The notes under the pieces are model-generated. The model saw only the letters and a list, made by a program, of their open reading frames with translations, searched no databases and was not told the origin of the DNA. DNA of 64,000 nucleotides from Akkermansiaceae bacterium (GTDB lineage Bacteria; Verrucomicrobiota; Verrucomicrobiia; Verrucomicrobiales; Akkermansiaceae), in the NCBI GenBank assembly GCA_024233115.1, contig JACKQB010000003.1:1-64000 (forward strand), given 5' to 3'. Below, piece after piece: positions 44,819-57,663 of the stretch. The position numbers and the translations under genes are program-made. Each line of letters begins with the position of its first letter. The stretch's first letter is position 1.

Positions 44819-45673
44819 TTAGATTTCCGGGATCACACGCTGGCGCATGGTGCCAATACCCTCGATGCCTAGCTCGACCTGATCCCCGGCCGATAAATAG
44901 CGAGGTGGTGTCATGCCCATACCCACCCCAGCAGGTGTCCCGGTGGCAATGATGTCACCCGGCAGCAATGTCATGAATTGGGAAATGTAGCTTACCAGAT
45001 AGGCAACACCGAACATCATGTCACCACTCCAGCCGTTTTGACGTTTCTCGCCGTTGACCTTGGTCCATAGACACAGGCATTGAGGGTCGGAAAGTTCATC
45101 GGTCGTCACAAGACAAGGACCAAACGGAGCAAAGGTGTCGGAGCTTTTCCCTTTTACCCACTGGCCACAGCGTTCTTTTTGCCAGGCCCGCTCACTGTAA
45201 TCACACAGGATGGTATACCCAGCAACATGGTCAATCGCATCACGCTCCCTGATGTTTCTCGATGTCTTGCCGATCACAAGCGCCAACTCAACTTCGTAGT
45301 CGAGTTTCTGACTGCCCGTGGGAAGGATCACATCATCATAGGGACCGCAACATGCCGTGGTCGCCTTCATAAAAAGGACGGGTTCATCCGGCACACCCCC
45401 ACCAAACTCCTTGGCGTGATCCATGTAGTTTTTACCCACGCAAACGAGTTTCGATGGCCTCGCAACCGGGGAACCGAGCCGGGTATCGGCGGAAAGTTCC
45501 CGCCCGCCAAGGCAGCCATCGTCCACCCAACTGCGCAAGGACTCCAGTCCGCCACAGGCAAAAAACCCCTCGTCAAAATCCAAGAATTCATCGGAAGCAT
45601 CCATCATTCTGCCATCCGGAAGAATCACCCCCGGACATTCCCTGCCCGCTTCACCGTGTCGGATTAATTTCAT
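44819..45673 (-). CDS. Fumarylacetoacetate hydrolase-family protein
   Basis: A 284-residue enzyme of the FAH fold. LVCVGKNYMDHAKEFGG, LDYEVELALVIGKTSR, the metal-binding Glu/Asp residues and the C-terminal LPGDIIATGTPAGVGMG are typical. Members hydrolyse C-C bonds or are 2-hydroxyhepta-2,4-diene-1,7-dioate isomerases or oxaloacetate decarboxylases; which of these applies is not decided by sequence. It lies 50 bp after the selenoprotein candidate on the same strand. Confidence 0.88.
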   Translation of the reverse strand: MKLIRHGEAGRECPGVILPDGRMMDASDEFLDFDEGFFACGGLESLRSWVDDGCLGGRELSADTRLGSPVARPSKLVCVGKNYMDHAKEFGGGVPDEPVLFMKATTACCGPYDDVILPTGSQKLDYEVELALVIGKTSRNIRERDAIDHVAGYTILCDYSERAWQKERCGQWVKGKSSDTFAPFGPCLVTTDELSDPQCLCLWTKVNGEKRQNGWSGDMMFGVAYLVSYISQFMTLLPGDIIATGTPAGVGMGMTPPRYLSAGDQVELGIEGIGTMRQRVIPEI

Positions 45674-45722
45674 CAGTCATTCAATGTGGGTTAGTTTGTG
45701 CCGCAACTGAAACGGAAACCAT

Positions 45723-45938
45723 TCAGGAAAACAAAGCCGCCGCCTCACCTTCCGAAGGAAAAGATCCTCCACGTTCTTTTTTCCACAATAATTTGCCGTC
45801 GTTACGGATTTCGAAAATCCCGCCGCTGCCTCCGACCAGAAGGACCTCTGCTCCGGTCGCTTCTCTGATTTCAGCCGACACACGGTCAGCTTCAGGACGG
45901 TAGTTTCATTGTTCGCAGTATTCTATTTCAATTTCCAT
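45723..45938 (-). CDS. Selenoprotein W/Rdx-like protein with in-frame UGA at the CxxU site
   Basis: Read through one TGA, the minus strand gives 71 residues: MEIEIEYCEQ, Sec, NYRPEADRVSAEI and then GGSGGIFEIRND and FPSEGEAAAL. This matches the Rdx/SelW thioredoxin-like family, whose active site is CxxC or CxxU; the TGA (45906-45908) falls exactly at the second position. Fourteen bases after the TGA the RNA can form AGCUGAC-CGUGU-GUCGGCU (45873-45891), a hairpin placed like a bacterial SECIS element, with GU in the loop. The stop is a second TGA. Such proteins take part in redox chemistry. If the host lacks SelB and tRNA-Sec, it is a dead gene with a Cys-to-stop change. Confidence 0.8.
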
Positions 45939-46024
45939 GCCGGTATTATGGATCAAGCTGACCCGTCTTGTCACGTAGAAGCTGTGATTAATCGGAGCAA
46001 TCCACTACGCGAAAACTCCGGGCA

Positions 46025-46063
46025 CAAAAAAGCCCGGTTTTGTCGGTGAAGACAAAACCGGGC
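46025..46063 (-). terminator. rRNA operon terminator
   Basis: On the minus strand GCCCGGTTTTGTC and GACAAAACCGGGC form a perfect 13-bp stem, followed by TTTTTT. It sits directly after 5S rRNA. Confidence 0.92.
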
Positions 46064-46067
46064 ATAG

Positions 46068-46184
46068 ACCTGGCAACGACCTACTCTCACAGGGCCTGTC
46101 GCCCCACTACCATCGGCGCAACAGTGTTTCACTTCCGGGTTCGGAATGGGACCGGGTGGTTCCACCATGCTATGGTCACCAGAG
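46068..46184 (-). rRNA. rrf: 5S rRNA
   Basis: About 117 nt. The minus strand reads TCTGGTGACCATAGCATGG at the 5' end, CCCATTCCGAACCCGGAAG in loop B/C and GAGAGTAGGTCGTTGCCAGG at the 3' end, as in bacterial 5S. It is the last gene of the rRNA operon. Confidence 0.9.
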
Positions 46185-46202
46185 TTCGCGCTTTGCGCTC
46201 GG

Positions 46203-46230
46203 GTTGTGAGTGTTGAGTTGTGAATGTTGA
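46203..46230. repeat. Period-7 repeat in the 5S-23S spacer
   Basis: GTTGTGA, GTGTTGA, GTTGTGA and ATGTTGA follow each other, in the spacer between 5S and 23S. Confidence 0.6.
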
Positions 46231-46624
46231 GTTCATAACCACCCATCGTCAGAGTAAAATGCGAGCTCTAATTACCTTAGCTACCATGTTGGTGATTGCT
46301 GGATGCAGAGTATGTGTTGTTGGTCCTGGGAAAGAGGGTTTGGAAGTGATCCTTATGGTCGAACTAAAAGGCGTTCCTTGACAACTGTAGAGGGATATTT
46401 CCTATTGTGTTCGTTGCAAACAATACAAGCTTTTGACGGCTTCAGTCCATTGTCCTTGGTGTTTTACTCGTTTCATATGGCTTTCACCACACCAAACCTC
46501 TTCATTTTCGAACTCGGTCCGCCCCGGACTGCTTATGTTCCGGGGTTTTCCTTTTGATTCCGATGTTCCAGATGTCGTGAATGCTCATCAACTATGTTGG
46601 TAAACATACTTCAAACTGGAATTT
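46231..46624. other. Unusually long 23S-5S spacer
   Basis: With the repeat above, about 440 bp separate 23S from 5S, much longer than the usual 50-100 bp. I see no tRNA or coding gene in it; weak inverted repeats are present. Confidence 0.4.
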
Positions 46625-49467
<2,843 letters not shown>

Positions 49468-50041
49468 CCTGTTTCGAAAATTCAGCTTTGTCATCCCCGA
49501 CCTAGGTCGAGGGTAACGAAATTTATTGCCATAAATTTTTTGGTTCCTTCTCTCCTCCCATCACTTTGACATGACGGTCGGATCGTTGGTTTGTCAATCA
49601 TGGCCGATGATCCGCATTGCTGCATGCCACCGGCCGTGCTTGGTTTCGCATCATCAGGAATGATGATGCGGTTTGGTTGGTTTCGAGTATTTCCAAGGAC
49701 TGCAGGACTAAAGCTCAAATCAAAATTGTATTGTTTTTCTTTTGAACCGTCCCCACCGCTCGCGCGGCCCGGACAGTCATACAGAACAGGAAATATCAAT
49801 GACTTCAGACTTTCAATCCCCTACCGAAGTAAGTTCATGAGGCTCGCCCGAAATCATTTCTCTACAGATGTCAAAGAACTTTGCGAATGAATGATTTCAG
49901 ATTGCAGAATGAATAATTGGATTATTCTCGCTGCGCTCGTCTTTTTTTAACTGTGCTTTTTTTAAAACCTCCCTGAACAACGTGGGATCGGAGTCCGGAT
50001 AAATCATCCATTCTGCAATCTGCAATTATCCATTCTGAAGA
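49468..50041. other. Spacer between tRNA-Ile and 23S
   Basis: No supported gene. It holds an inverted pair of a repeat: AGATTGCAGAATGAATAATT near 49897 and its inverse near 50015. A related sequence lies upstream of htpG (9629-9650). Confidence 0.45.
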
Positions 50042-50118
<77 letters not shown>

Positions 50119-50168
50119 CTTTGGAAATGAACGATTGAATCATTGAATGATGAATCATTTATTCACTT

Positions 50169-50190
50169 CTTCATTCTTCATTCCTTCATT
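50169..50190. repeat. Period-7 CTTCATT repeat between the tRNA genes
   Basis: CTTCATT, CTTCATT, then C and CTTCATT. The neighbouring 50125-50160 also has heptad-like ATTGAATC/ATTGAATG repeats. Confidence 0.55.
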
Positions 50191-50197
50191 CAGAAGA

Positions 50198-50273
50198 TGG
50201 TGGAGGTAACCGGGTTCGAACCGATGACATCCTGCTTGCAAAGCAGGCGCTCTACCAACTGAGCTATACCCCC
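50198..50273 (-). tRNA. alaT: tRNA-Ala (TGC)
   Basis: Seventy-six nt. The minus strand reads GGGGGTATAGCTCAGTTGG at the 5' end, with anticodon TGC in CTTTGCAAGC and CCA at the 3' end. It lies just downstream of 16S. Confidence 0.97.
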
Positions 50274-50489
50274 TTCAGGAGGGCGGTTTTTGTGAAGAGT
50301 TCCAGTTCGTTAGAACCATTGAAAGATTGAATTGTACGCTGCGTTCATGCCTTAACACATGGTGCGCCATAATAATTAATAAGTCGTGAACCGCTTTCGC
50401 GTCTTCACTCAGACACCCTGGCGACTTGCGTCACTTTAGGCGCCGACCTTCGGCAGCGGGCGCGTGAACGCCTTGCCGATTACTCCATA

Positions 50490-52034
<1,545 letters not shown>

Positions 52035-52035
52035 G

Positions 52036-52051
52036 CCGTCCATAGGACGGG
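52036..52051 (-). promoter_or_regulatory. Hairpin just before 16S
   Basis: CCGTCC-TAT-GGACGG on the minus strand, directly before the mature 16S 5' end. It is probably part of the processing stem or leader. Confidence 0.4.
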
Positions 52052-52078
52052 CTTTTTAAACAGTTACAGGCTTTGTAT

Positions 52079-52114
52079 TTTATATTCTCCAATTGCTTGG
52101 AGCGTAAATTTACG
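52079..52114 (-). promoter_or_regulatory. Possible rRNA promoter with nested inverted repeats
   Basis: On the minus strand TTTACG (52103-52108) and TATAAA (52079-52084) are 18 bp apart, a fair -35/-10 pair. The spacer is an inverted repeat CTCCAAGCAATTGGAG (52087-52102) and the -35 lies in the palindrome CGTAAATTTACG (52103-52114). Promoter activity is inferred. Confidence 0.4.
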
Positions 52115-52557
52115 TTTACCAAATTGACAAGTAGTAGAGCTCCGGGCCGAAACCCTTTTCTCCCTACATGATCTGCGCACCATTCTTCAACAGTCGCGCA
52201 GCGCACAATTCAATCTTTCCTCTTCCATCCTGTCCACACCGTCCGGACAACACTCCAATGCAACCGTGGTGGTCGCACCTTCATCGTCTCATCCGCCTTG
52301 CAGCCAGGACCGCACTGTTAAAGATCACTTCAACGCAGAGGATAAAAAATCGACCGGTAAACTTCGCTCCTTCAAGCTCTGTTCGCGGTCGACTCACTGT
52401 CTCTTGCGTGCCCTCCGTTGGAGCGGCGGGCGGAACCTACTAGATTTTCCCTCCACGTCAACACCTTTCGACACTTTTTCTCCATCTTTTTTCACCCCTC
52501 CCCACAACCCCCTTATTTTCAATGGTGAGGGGCCATGCTTTTTTCCGTGAAAACCGG
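52115..52557. other. Gene-free region upstream of the rRNA operon
   Basis: No supported gene. It separates 16S from the symporter gene on the same strand. A pair CCCCTCACC / GGGGAGGGG near 52490-52535 next to T runs may be a weak terminator for the symporter gene. Confidence 0.35.
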
Positions 52558-54405
52558 TCAATGCTGGACCGGAGGTGGGGTGTCGTTGTCATCATCTGCA
52601 TTATCCGGCAACCTGATCGACTCAACCATCTGTTGAATCTCGAGTGGAGGTGGGGGCGTGAATGCGCTGACGACAAAGGCGACGGCAAAATTCAGCAGCA
52701 TCCCGATGCAGCCGATTCCTTCCGGCGAAATACCAAAGAGGTAATCTTCGGTTTTTCCGTCGAGGAATTGGAAATAGACGATGTAGGCGAAGGTGAAGCT
52801 AATGCCTGACACCATACCGGCGATGGCTCCTTCCCTGTTTACCCGTTTGGAGAATATGCCCATCAACAGCGTGGGAAAGAAGGACGAGGCGGCCAGGCCA
52901 AAAGCGAAAGCCACGGTCTGGGCGATGAAGGCTGATGGCGGATTGATTCCAAACCATGCGGCAACACCCAGGGCGATGAAGGATGCCATACGGGCGTAGT
53001 TCACCTCTTCTTTATCTGAAAGGTCGGGTTTGATGATCCTTTTCATCAAGTCATGGGAAATCGAGGTTGAAAGGACTAACAGAAGTCCTGCTGCTGTCGA
53101 TAAAGCCGCAGCGATACACCCCGCCATGAGCAGGGCGATCACCCACTTGGGGAGCCCTGCCATGTGGGGGTTGGCCATTACCATGATGTCGTTACCAAAC
53201 CAGAGTTCGTTGGGGTTGGTCATATCCGACTTACTGACAAGGAGGCGTTCACCGTGTTTGCCGATGCGCTGCTCTTCCGGGGCATTGTATTCGGGGTAAA
53301 CGGGGGCCTTTCCTTGGAATGGAGAGAATGTGCCTTTGTCTGATTCTGACTTCGCAGGCCCAAAGTACTGGATTTTCCCGTCGTCGTTTTTATCCACCCA
53401 TGCCATTTGCCCCGTTTGCTCGAAATCCTTGAACCAGGAAGGAGCGTCGGAGTAACTCGTATTGTGCAGCTTTTCTATCAGATTGACACGGGAAAAAGCA
53501 CCGATCGTGGGTGCCGTCAGATAGATCACGGCAATAAACGCCAGCGTCCAGCAAGCGGAGCTTCTAACAGCGCGGACATTCTTCACGGTAAAGAAGCGGA
53601 CGATCACATGGGGCAGCCCTGCCGTTCCGCACATGAGCGCGGCCGTGATACAGAACATGTTTACCGTGGACATCTTGCCCGAGGTGTATTCGCTGAAACC
53701 CAGCTCGGTGTTAATGGTATTGAGCTTGGTTAAAAACGGGATTTTTTCACCACTTCCCGCTGTGTAATCACCGATCAGCCCGAATTGGGGGATCACGTTG
53801 TTGGTCAGGGTGATGGCGATGAAAACAGCTGGAATGGTGTAAGCAAAGGCCATCACGCAGTATTGGGCCACCTGGGTGTAGGTGATGCCCTTCATCCCCC
53901 CCATCCCCGCATAGACAAACACGATGAGAGCGCCAATCACGACCCCCGCAGGGATGCCGATGCCAAAAAGCTGTGAAAACACCACCCCGACACCTCGCAT
54001 CTGCCCCATGATGTAGGTCATGCAAATAAAGATCGCGCAAAGCACCGCGACGCCACGGGCGACTTTGGAATAATAGCGGTCGCCAACAAAGTCAGGGACG
54101 GTTGCTTTTCCAAATTTCCGCAGAAAGGGCACCATCAGGATGGTGAGCAGCACAAAGCCTCCTGTCCAGCCCATGAGGAAACGGGAGGCATCATAGCCGC
54201 TGATGGCAATCGTGCCGGCCATGGAGATGAAAGTGGCCGCGCTCATCCAGTCGGCTGCCGTAGCCATACCATTGGCAAATGGGGAGACCCCACCACCCGC
54301 TGTGTAATATTCCGTGGTGGAGGCGGCACGCGACCTGACGGCTATACCGACGTACAAGGCAAACGAAATACCGATGAAAATGTAGTTCCAGTAGTCTTGA
54401 TTCAT
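52558..54405 (-). CDS. Sodium:solute symporter, large subunit
   Basis: A 615-residue protein with about thirteen membrane segments. ADWMSAATFISMAGTIAISGYD, GGMKGITYTQVAQYCVMAFAYTIPAVF and GTAGLPHVIVRFFTVKNVRAVR match the solute:sodium symporter family, close to acetate permease ActP. About 100 residues (near 340-440) form a non-membrane insert with acidic repeats (DKNDDGKIQYFG, EYNAPEEQRIGKHGERLL). With the small DUF4212 gene just upstream it forms the two-part Na_symport type. Substrate is unproven, perhaps acetate or another monocarboxylate. Confidence 0.93.
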   Translation of the reverse strand: MNQDYWNYIFIGISFALYVGIAVRSRAASTTEYYTAGGGVSPFANGMATAADWMSAATFISMAGTIAISGYDASRFLMGWTGGFVLLTILMVPFLRKFGKATVPDFVGDRYYSKVARGVAVLCAIFICMTYIMGQMRGVGVVFSQLFGIGIPAGVVIGALIVFVYAGMGGMKGITYTQVAQYCVMAFAYTIPAVFIAITLTNNVIPQFGLIGDYTAGSGEKIPFLTKLNTINTELGFSEYTSGKMSTVNMFCITAALMCGTAGLPHVIVRFFTVKNVRAVRSSACWTLAFIAVIYLTAPTIGAFSRVNLIEKLHNTSYSDAPSWFKDFEQTGQMAWVDKNDDGKIQYFGPAKSESDKGTFSPFQGKAPVYPEYNAPEEQRIGKHGERLLVSKSDMTNPNELWFGNDIMVMANPHMAGLPKWVIALLMAGCIAAALSTAAGLLLVLSTSISHDLMKRIIKPDLSDKEEVNYARMASFIALGVAAWFGINPPSAFIAQTVAFAFGLAASSFFPTLLMGIFSKRVNREGAIAGMVSGISFTFAYIVYFQFLDGKTEDYLFGISPEGIGCIGMLLNFAVAFVVSAFTPPPPLEIQQMVESIRLPDNADDDNDTPPPVQH

Positions 54406-54411
54406 GGTGGT

Positions 54412-54690
54412 CTATTTTTTCGATGTGAATCCCTCCTCACCTTCGAGTCGGTTCATCAGGACTTTGTAGATGATCAGAAGCATTACAAAACAGATAATCG
54501 ACCCCTGCTGGGCCATCCAGAAGCCAAAGGGGGCGTTGCCAACATGGGGGAAGTTGGCATCCAACCAATCCCGGAACAGGATTCCTGAACCCAGGCTGAC
54601 CAGGAACCAGACAAGGAGCATCACGAGGACGAGGATGATGTTTTTATACCAATAGCGGCGGCAGTGTTCGGAAGACGGTTGTTGACTCAT
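54412..54690 (-). CDS. Symporter small subunit (DUF4212)
   Basis: A 92-residue protein with two membrane helices: NIILVLVMLLVWFLVSLGSGILF and APFGFWMAQQGSIICFVMLLIIYKVLM. It matches the small subunit that goes with sodium:solute symporters (TIGR03647 type). The gene ends 6 bp before the large subunit starts, so the two are likely co-translated. Confidence 0.9.
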   Translation of the reverse strand: MSQQPSSEHCRRYWYKNIILVLVMLLVWFLVSLGSGILFRDWLDANFPHVGNAPFGFWMAQQGSIICFVMLLIIYKVLMNRLEGEEGFTSKK

Positions 54691-54823
54691 AATGTGGATC
54701 TATCCGCTGGTTATAGGCATCATGGTGAGGGATGCAAACTGAGAATTTCAAAAACGCGGTAATTTCCCACAGGATATTGCAGCTTGGGTTGACAAATACG
54801 CAAGCCCATGTGATCACTCCGGC

Positions 54824-55372
54824 ATGCAGACCGAGATCATTACCAATCGTGAAGTCAATGCTGTGCAAATCCCGAGCGGTGACCCATTTGTTCTCCCCGC
54901 AGGCACCGCCGTGATCATTACCCAGACCCTGGGAGGCTCCTATACCGTGGCGACGCAGTCAGGGCTGGCACGTATTTCCTCTGATGATGCTGATGCCCTG
55001 GGGATTGATCATAACGACACTTCCGGCTCGGCAGCAGGCAATGACGACCTTCCGGCAGATGCCAGTCTCGAGGACCGGATTTGGAATCAGCTCAAACAGG
55101 TTTTTGATCCGGAAATCCCGGTGGACATTGTCAATCTGGGTCTGGTTTACGACTGTTCACTCAGTGAGGCGGACGGCAAGACCACCGCCAACGTCAAGAT
55201 GACCCTGACGGCACCAGGCTGTGGCATGGGGCCTGTGATTGCTGCTGACGCGCAAGCGCGGATCATGACTCTGGCAGGGATTGATGAGGCCCACGTTGAC
55301 CTAGTCTGGGACCCCCCGTGGAACCAGGATATGATTTCCGAGGAAGGGCGTATGAAGCTCGGGATGGTTTGA
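54824..55372 (+). CDS. sufT: SufT, Fe-S cluster assembly protein
   Basis: A 182-residue protein of the long SufT/DUF59 form. The N-terminal third is unusual for DUF59 alone (VLPAGTAVIITQTLGGSYTVATQSGLARI) and is the SufT extension. The C-terminal domain has FDPEIPVDIVNLGLVYD and LTAPGCGMGPVIAADAQARI, with the conserved Cys. SufT helps mature Fe-S proteins. No other suf genes are nearby. It is divergent from the symporter pair. Confidence 0.92.
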   Translation: MQTEIITNREVNAVQIPSGDPFVLPAGTAVIITQTLGGSYTVATQSGLARISSDDADALGIDHNDTSGSAAGNDDLPADASLEDRIWNQLKQVFDPEIPVDIVNLGLVYDCSLSEADGKTTANVKMTLTAPGCGMGPVIAADAQARIMTLAGIDEAHVDLVWDPPWNQDMISEEGRMKLGMV

Positions 55373-55394
55373 TCCAGGGGGTGGGAATCAGGTG

Positions 55395-56201
55395 TCAGGG
55401 TTGCCACTCTAACGGGTCAACCCGGTAGTAACCGACCAGCTGCTGGTAGACCTCTGGAAATTCCTCGTGGAGTTGTTGGGGTTTTTCGTAGAAGGTTTCT
55501 GTGGCCACGGCGAAAAACTCGGCGGGATTGGTAGCACCGTATTCATCGATGGATGACCGCTTTCCATTTTCAAGTTTCCGTGTAAAGCGGTCATAGGCAT
55601 TGGAAAAAACACGTGCCCATGCCCGGTAGGAACCCGTGCCGGAGAGTTCGGGAACACCGTCTGCGGCACCATCGACCTGGTCAAGCTGATGGGCGAACTC
55701 GTGCAGGGTAACGTGGTGCCCGTCCTCTTCATTGCGACCTCCTGCGACAACACTTTCCCATGCCAGGATAACGCTGCCTGAGTGCCAGCTCTCTCCGAGC
55801 CGGATACTCTCTTCACCGTGTTCGTCCTTGGCTTTATAGGCTGTAGGGTAGAGTAGGATACTGCGCAATCGACGGTAATAGTCGTGTTGCCGATTTACCA
55901 GTAACAGGCAAGCTTGCGCAGCGATCACGTGTTGCATGTGTACGGTGACCTGATCCAGTCCGCCGCAGGCCTCGAATGATTTTTCATGGATGAACACATG
56001 CATCAAACCTTCGAGTTCATCGCGAATATGACCAGGAAGCCGGGCAAACAATTTAAAGTCCCTGCTGATTTTCACGCGCTGGCTTTCAGTAAGCCGCAGT
56101 GCCAGCCAGCGTTTGCGGCGAGCTTTGATGATTGCCGCTTGCGCGATGAAACCGCATGCTATCAACGCGACGACCGAGATGATGATGATGACACCGGTCA
56201 T
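55395..56201 (-). CDS. mtfA: MtfA-family zinc peptidase (M90)
   Basis: A 268-residue protein with an N-terminal membrane helix (VIIIISVVALIACGFIAQAAI). The zinc motif is HHVTLHEFAHQLDQVDGAADG (HEXXH). MtfA in Escherichia coli binds the repressor Mlc and affects glucose uptake; here the partner is unknown. It overlaps the hisA stop by 4 bp, so it is the last gene of the aat-hisA-mtfA run. Confidence 0.9.
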   Translation of the reverse strand: MTGVIIIISVVALIACGFIAQAAIIKARRKRWLALRLTESQRVKISRDFKLFARLPGHIRDELEGLMHVFIHEKSFEACGGLDQVTVHMQHVIAAQACLLLVNRQHDYYRRLRSILLYPTAYKAKDEHGEESIRLGESWHSGSVILAWESVVAGGRNEEDGHHVTLHEFAHQLDQVDGAADGVPELSGTGSYRAWARVFSNAYDRFTRKLENGKRSSIDEYGATNPAEFFAVATETFYEKPQQLHEEFPEVYQQLVGYYRVDPLEWQP

Positions 56202-56968
56202 TCAGTTCGGGAGTTCCAGGCTAACATGTCTTCAAATTTCACACCGCTGCCACCAAAAACATCCAGGGCACTTCCCACCGTCACATCCACATGCCCCCCG
56301 CTGCGGCTGGAAACGAGGTGAAGGTCATCCATGGTTGCCACACCACCGGCATAAGTCATCGGTATACCCGCCCATGCCCCTAACAAATCAACCAATTCGG
56401 CATCGATACCGCCGCAGAGTCCTTCGACATCGGCGGCATGAATGAGATACTCCGCGCACCACTCGGCGAGAGTTTCCAAGGTGGGGTGGGTCACATCGAT
56501 GTGGGTCAGAGTCTGCCATCGGTTCATGGCAACCGTCCAGCCGGACCCTGTGCGGCGGCAACTTAGATCCACCACGATGTTTTCGCGCCCGACCTCATTG
56601 GCCAGTTCGCGGAGGCGATCCTCGCGGAATTTACCATCGTCGTCAAAGAGCCATGAGGTCACGATGACATGCGATGCCCCGGCCTCAAGCCATTCGACCG
56701 CATTGCGGATATTGATTCCCCCACCCAACTGCATCCCTCCCGGCCAGGCCGAGAGGGCCTCACGGGCTGCATCGGCATTTCCCGTGCCAAGCTGAATAAC
56801 ATGCCCCCCCGTTAGATCGGCATCGCGATAGAGATCGGCAAACCATGCAGGCGGACGGTCGGAAACGAAGTTCTCCTTAGGGCCTTCCCCGGAATCGAGC
56901 AAAGTCCCTCCGACGATTTGTTTCACCTGACCGGCGTGAAGATCAATACAGGGGCGGAATCGGGTCAT
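56198..56968 (-). CDS. hisA: HisA, eukaryotic-type ProFAR isomerase
   Basis: A 256-residue TIM-barrel enzyme. FRPCIDLHAGQVKQIVGG starts the barrel, followed by LGTGNADAAREALSAWPGGMQLGGGIN, ASHVIVTSWLFDDDGKF, VVDLSCRRTG and MTYAGGVATMDDLHLV. The layout is that of the eukaryotic-type HisA (TIGR02129), which differs from the usual bacterial HisA. It catalyses the fourth step of histidine synthesis. No other his genes are nearby. It starts 9 bp after aat and overlaps mtfA by 4 bp. Confidence 0.88.
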   Translation of the reverse strand: MTRFRPCIDLHAGQVKQIVGGTLLDSGEGPKENFVSDRPPAWFADLYRDADLTGGHVIQLGTGNADAAREALSAWPGGMQLGGGINIRNAVEWLEAGASHVIVTSWLFDDDGKFREDRLRELANEVGRENIVVDLSCRRTGSGWTVAMNRWQTLTHIDVTHPTLETLAEWCAEYLIHAADVEGLCGGIDAELVDLLGAWAGIPMTYAGGVATMDDLHLVSSRSGGHVDVTVGSALDVFGGSGVKFEDMLAWNSRTE

Positions 56969-56977
56969 GCCGCTTAT

Positions 56978-57553
56978 CTAATCGGTCTCACCCGTTTCTG
57001 CAAGTGCCTCTGCAAGTAAGTTCAAGTATTCTTCGCGTGGGACTTCAAAACCACCGAACTGACGCAGGTGATCCGTCATCCACTGCGTGTCGAGGAGGAT
57101 AAACCCCTTGTCCCTCATCCAGTCGACCAGATGAACCAGCGCCACCTTGCTGGCATCGGTCTTGCGGGAAAACATACTCTCGCCAAAAAACGCCTTGCCG
57201 ATAGCCACTCCATAGAGTCCCCCCTGGAGGCCTTCATCATCCCAGGACTCAAAGGAATGGGCGTAACCCAAGTCATGGAGCTGGCAGTAGCTGTCCGTGA
57301 TAACCTGGTCAATCCATGTCTCCGCCCTGTCGCCGCAGCCGTCCATCACCTCGCGGAATGCGGTGTTGATCCTCAGCTCGAAGGTGTTCTTGTTAATCGT
57401 TCTCTTGAGCCCGCGTGGGATATGAAAATGATCGTCTACAGGGATGAGTCCCCGCATCAGGGGAGAGAACCAGTAGATTTCACCGTCCTCGGCCATCGGA
57501 AACACCCCCTCGGTATAGGCACCGAGGAGGACGTGGGGGGGGATTAGCTCCAT
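56978..57553 (-). CDS. aat: Leucyl/phenylalanyl-tRNA-protein transferase
   Basis: A 191-residue enzyme from ATG 57553. YTEGVFPMAEDGEIYWFSPLMRGLIP, FHIPRGLKRTI, GLQGGLYGVAIGKAFFGESMFS and DTQWMTDHLRQFGG are diagnostic of Aat. It adds Leu or Phe to proteins with N-terminal Arg or Lys, marking them for ClpAP. The upstream ATG (57592) gives extra residues not usual for the family. It is the first gene of the aat-hisA-mtfA cluster. Confidence 0.95.
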   Translation of the reverse strand: MELIPPHVLLGAYTEGVFPMAEDGEIYWFSPLMRGLIPVDDHFHIPRGLKRTINKNTFELRINTAFREVMDGCGDRAETWIDQVITDSYCQLHDLGYAHSFESWDDEGLQGGLYGVAIGKAFFGESMFSRKTDASKVALVHLVDWMRDKGFILLDTQWMTDHLRQFGGFEVPREEYLNLLAEALAETGETD

Positions 57554-57663
57554 GTGTATGGATGGGGGGGCTGTGTGGGGGCGGTAATACACGTACAGGT
57601 ACGATACAAAGGAATGGAAGCCTGGTTACATTTTTTTCCACCCTTTTTGTATATTACGTATCT

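Noticed and set aside
45677..45883. Minus-strand frame beside the selenoprotein
   Set aside because: It is a different frame of the same stretch; the frame with one TGA matches a known family, this one does not.
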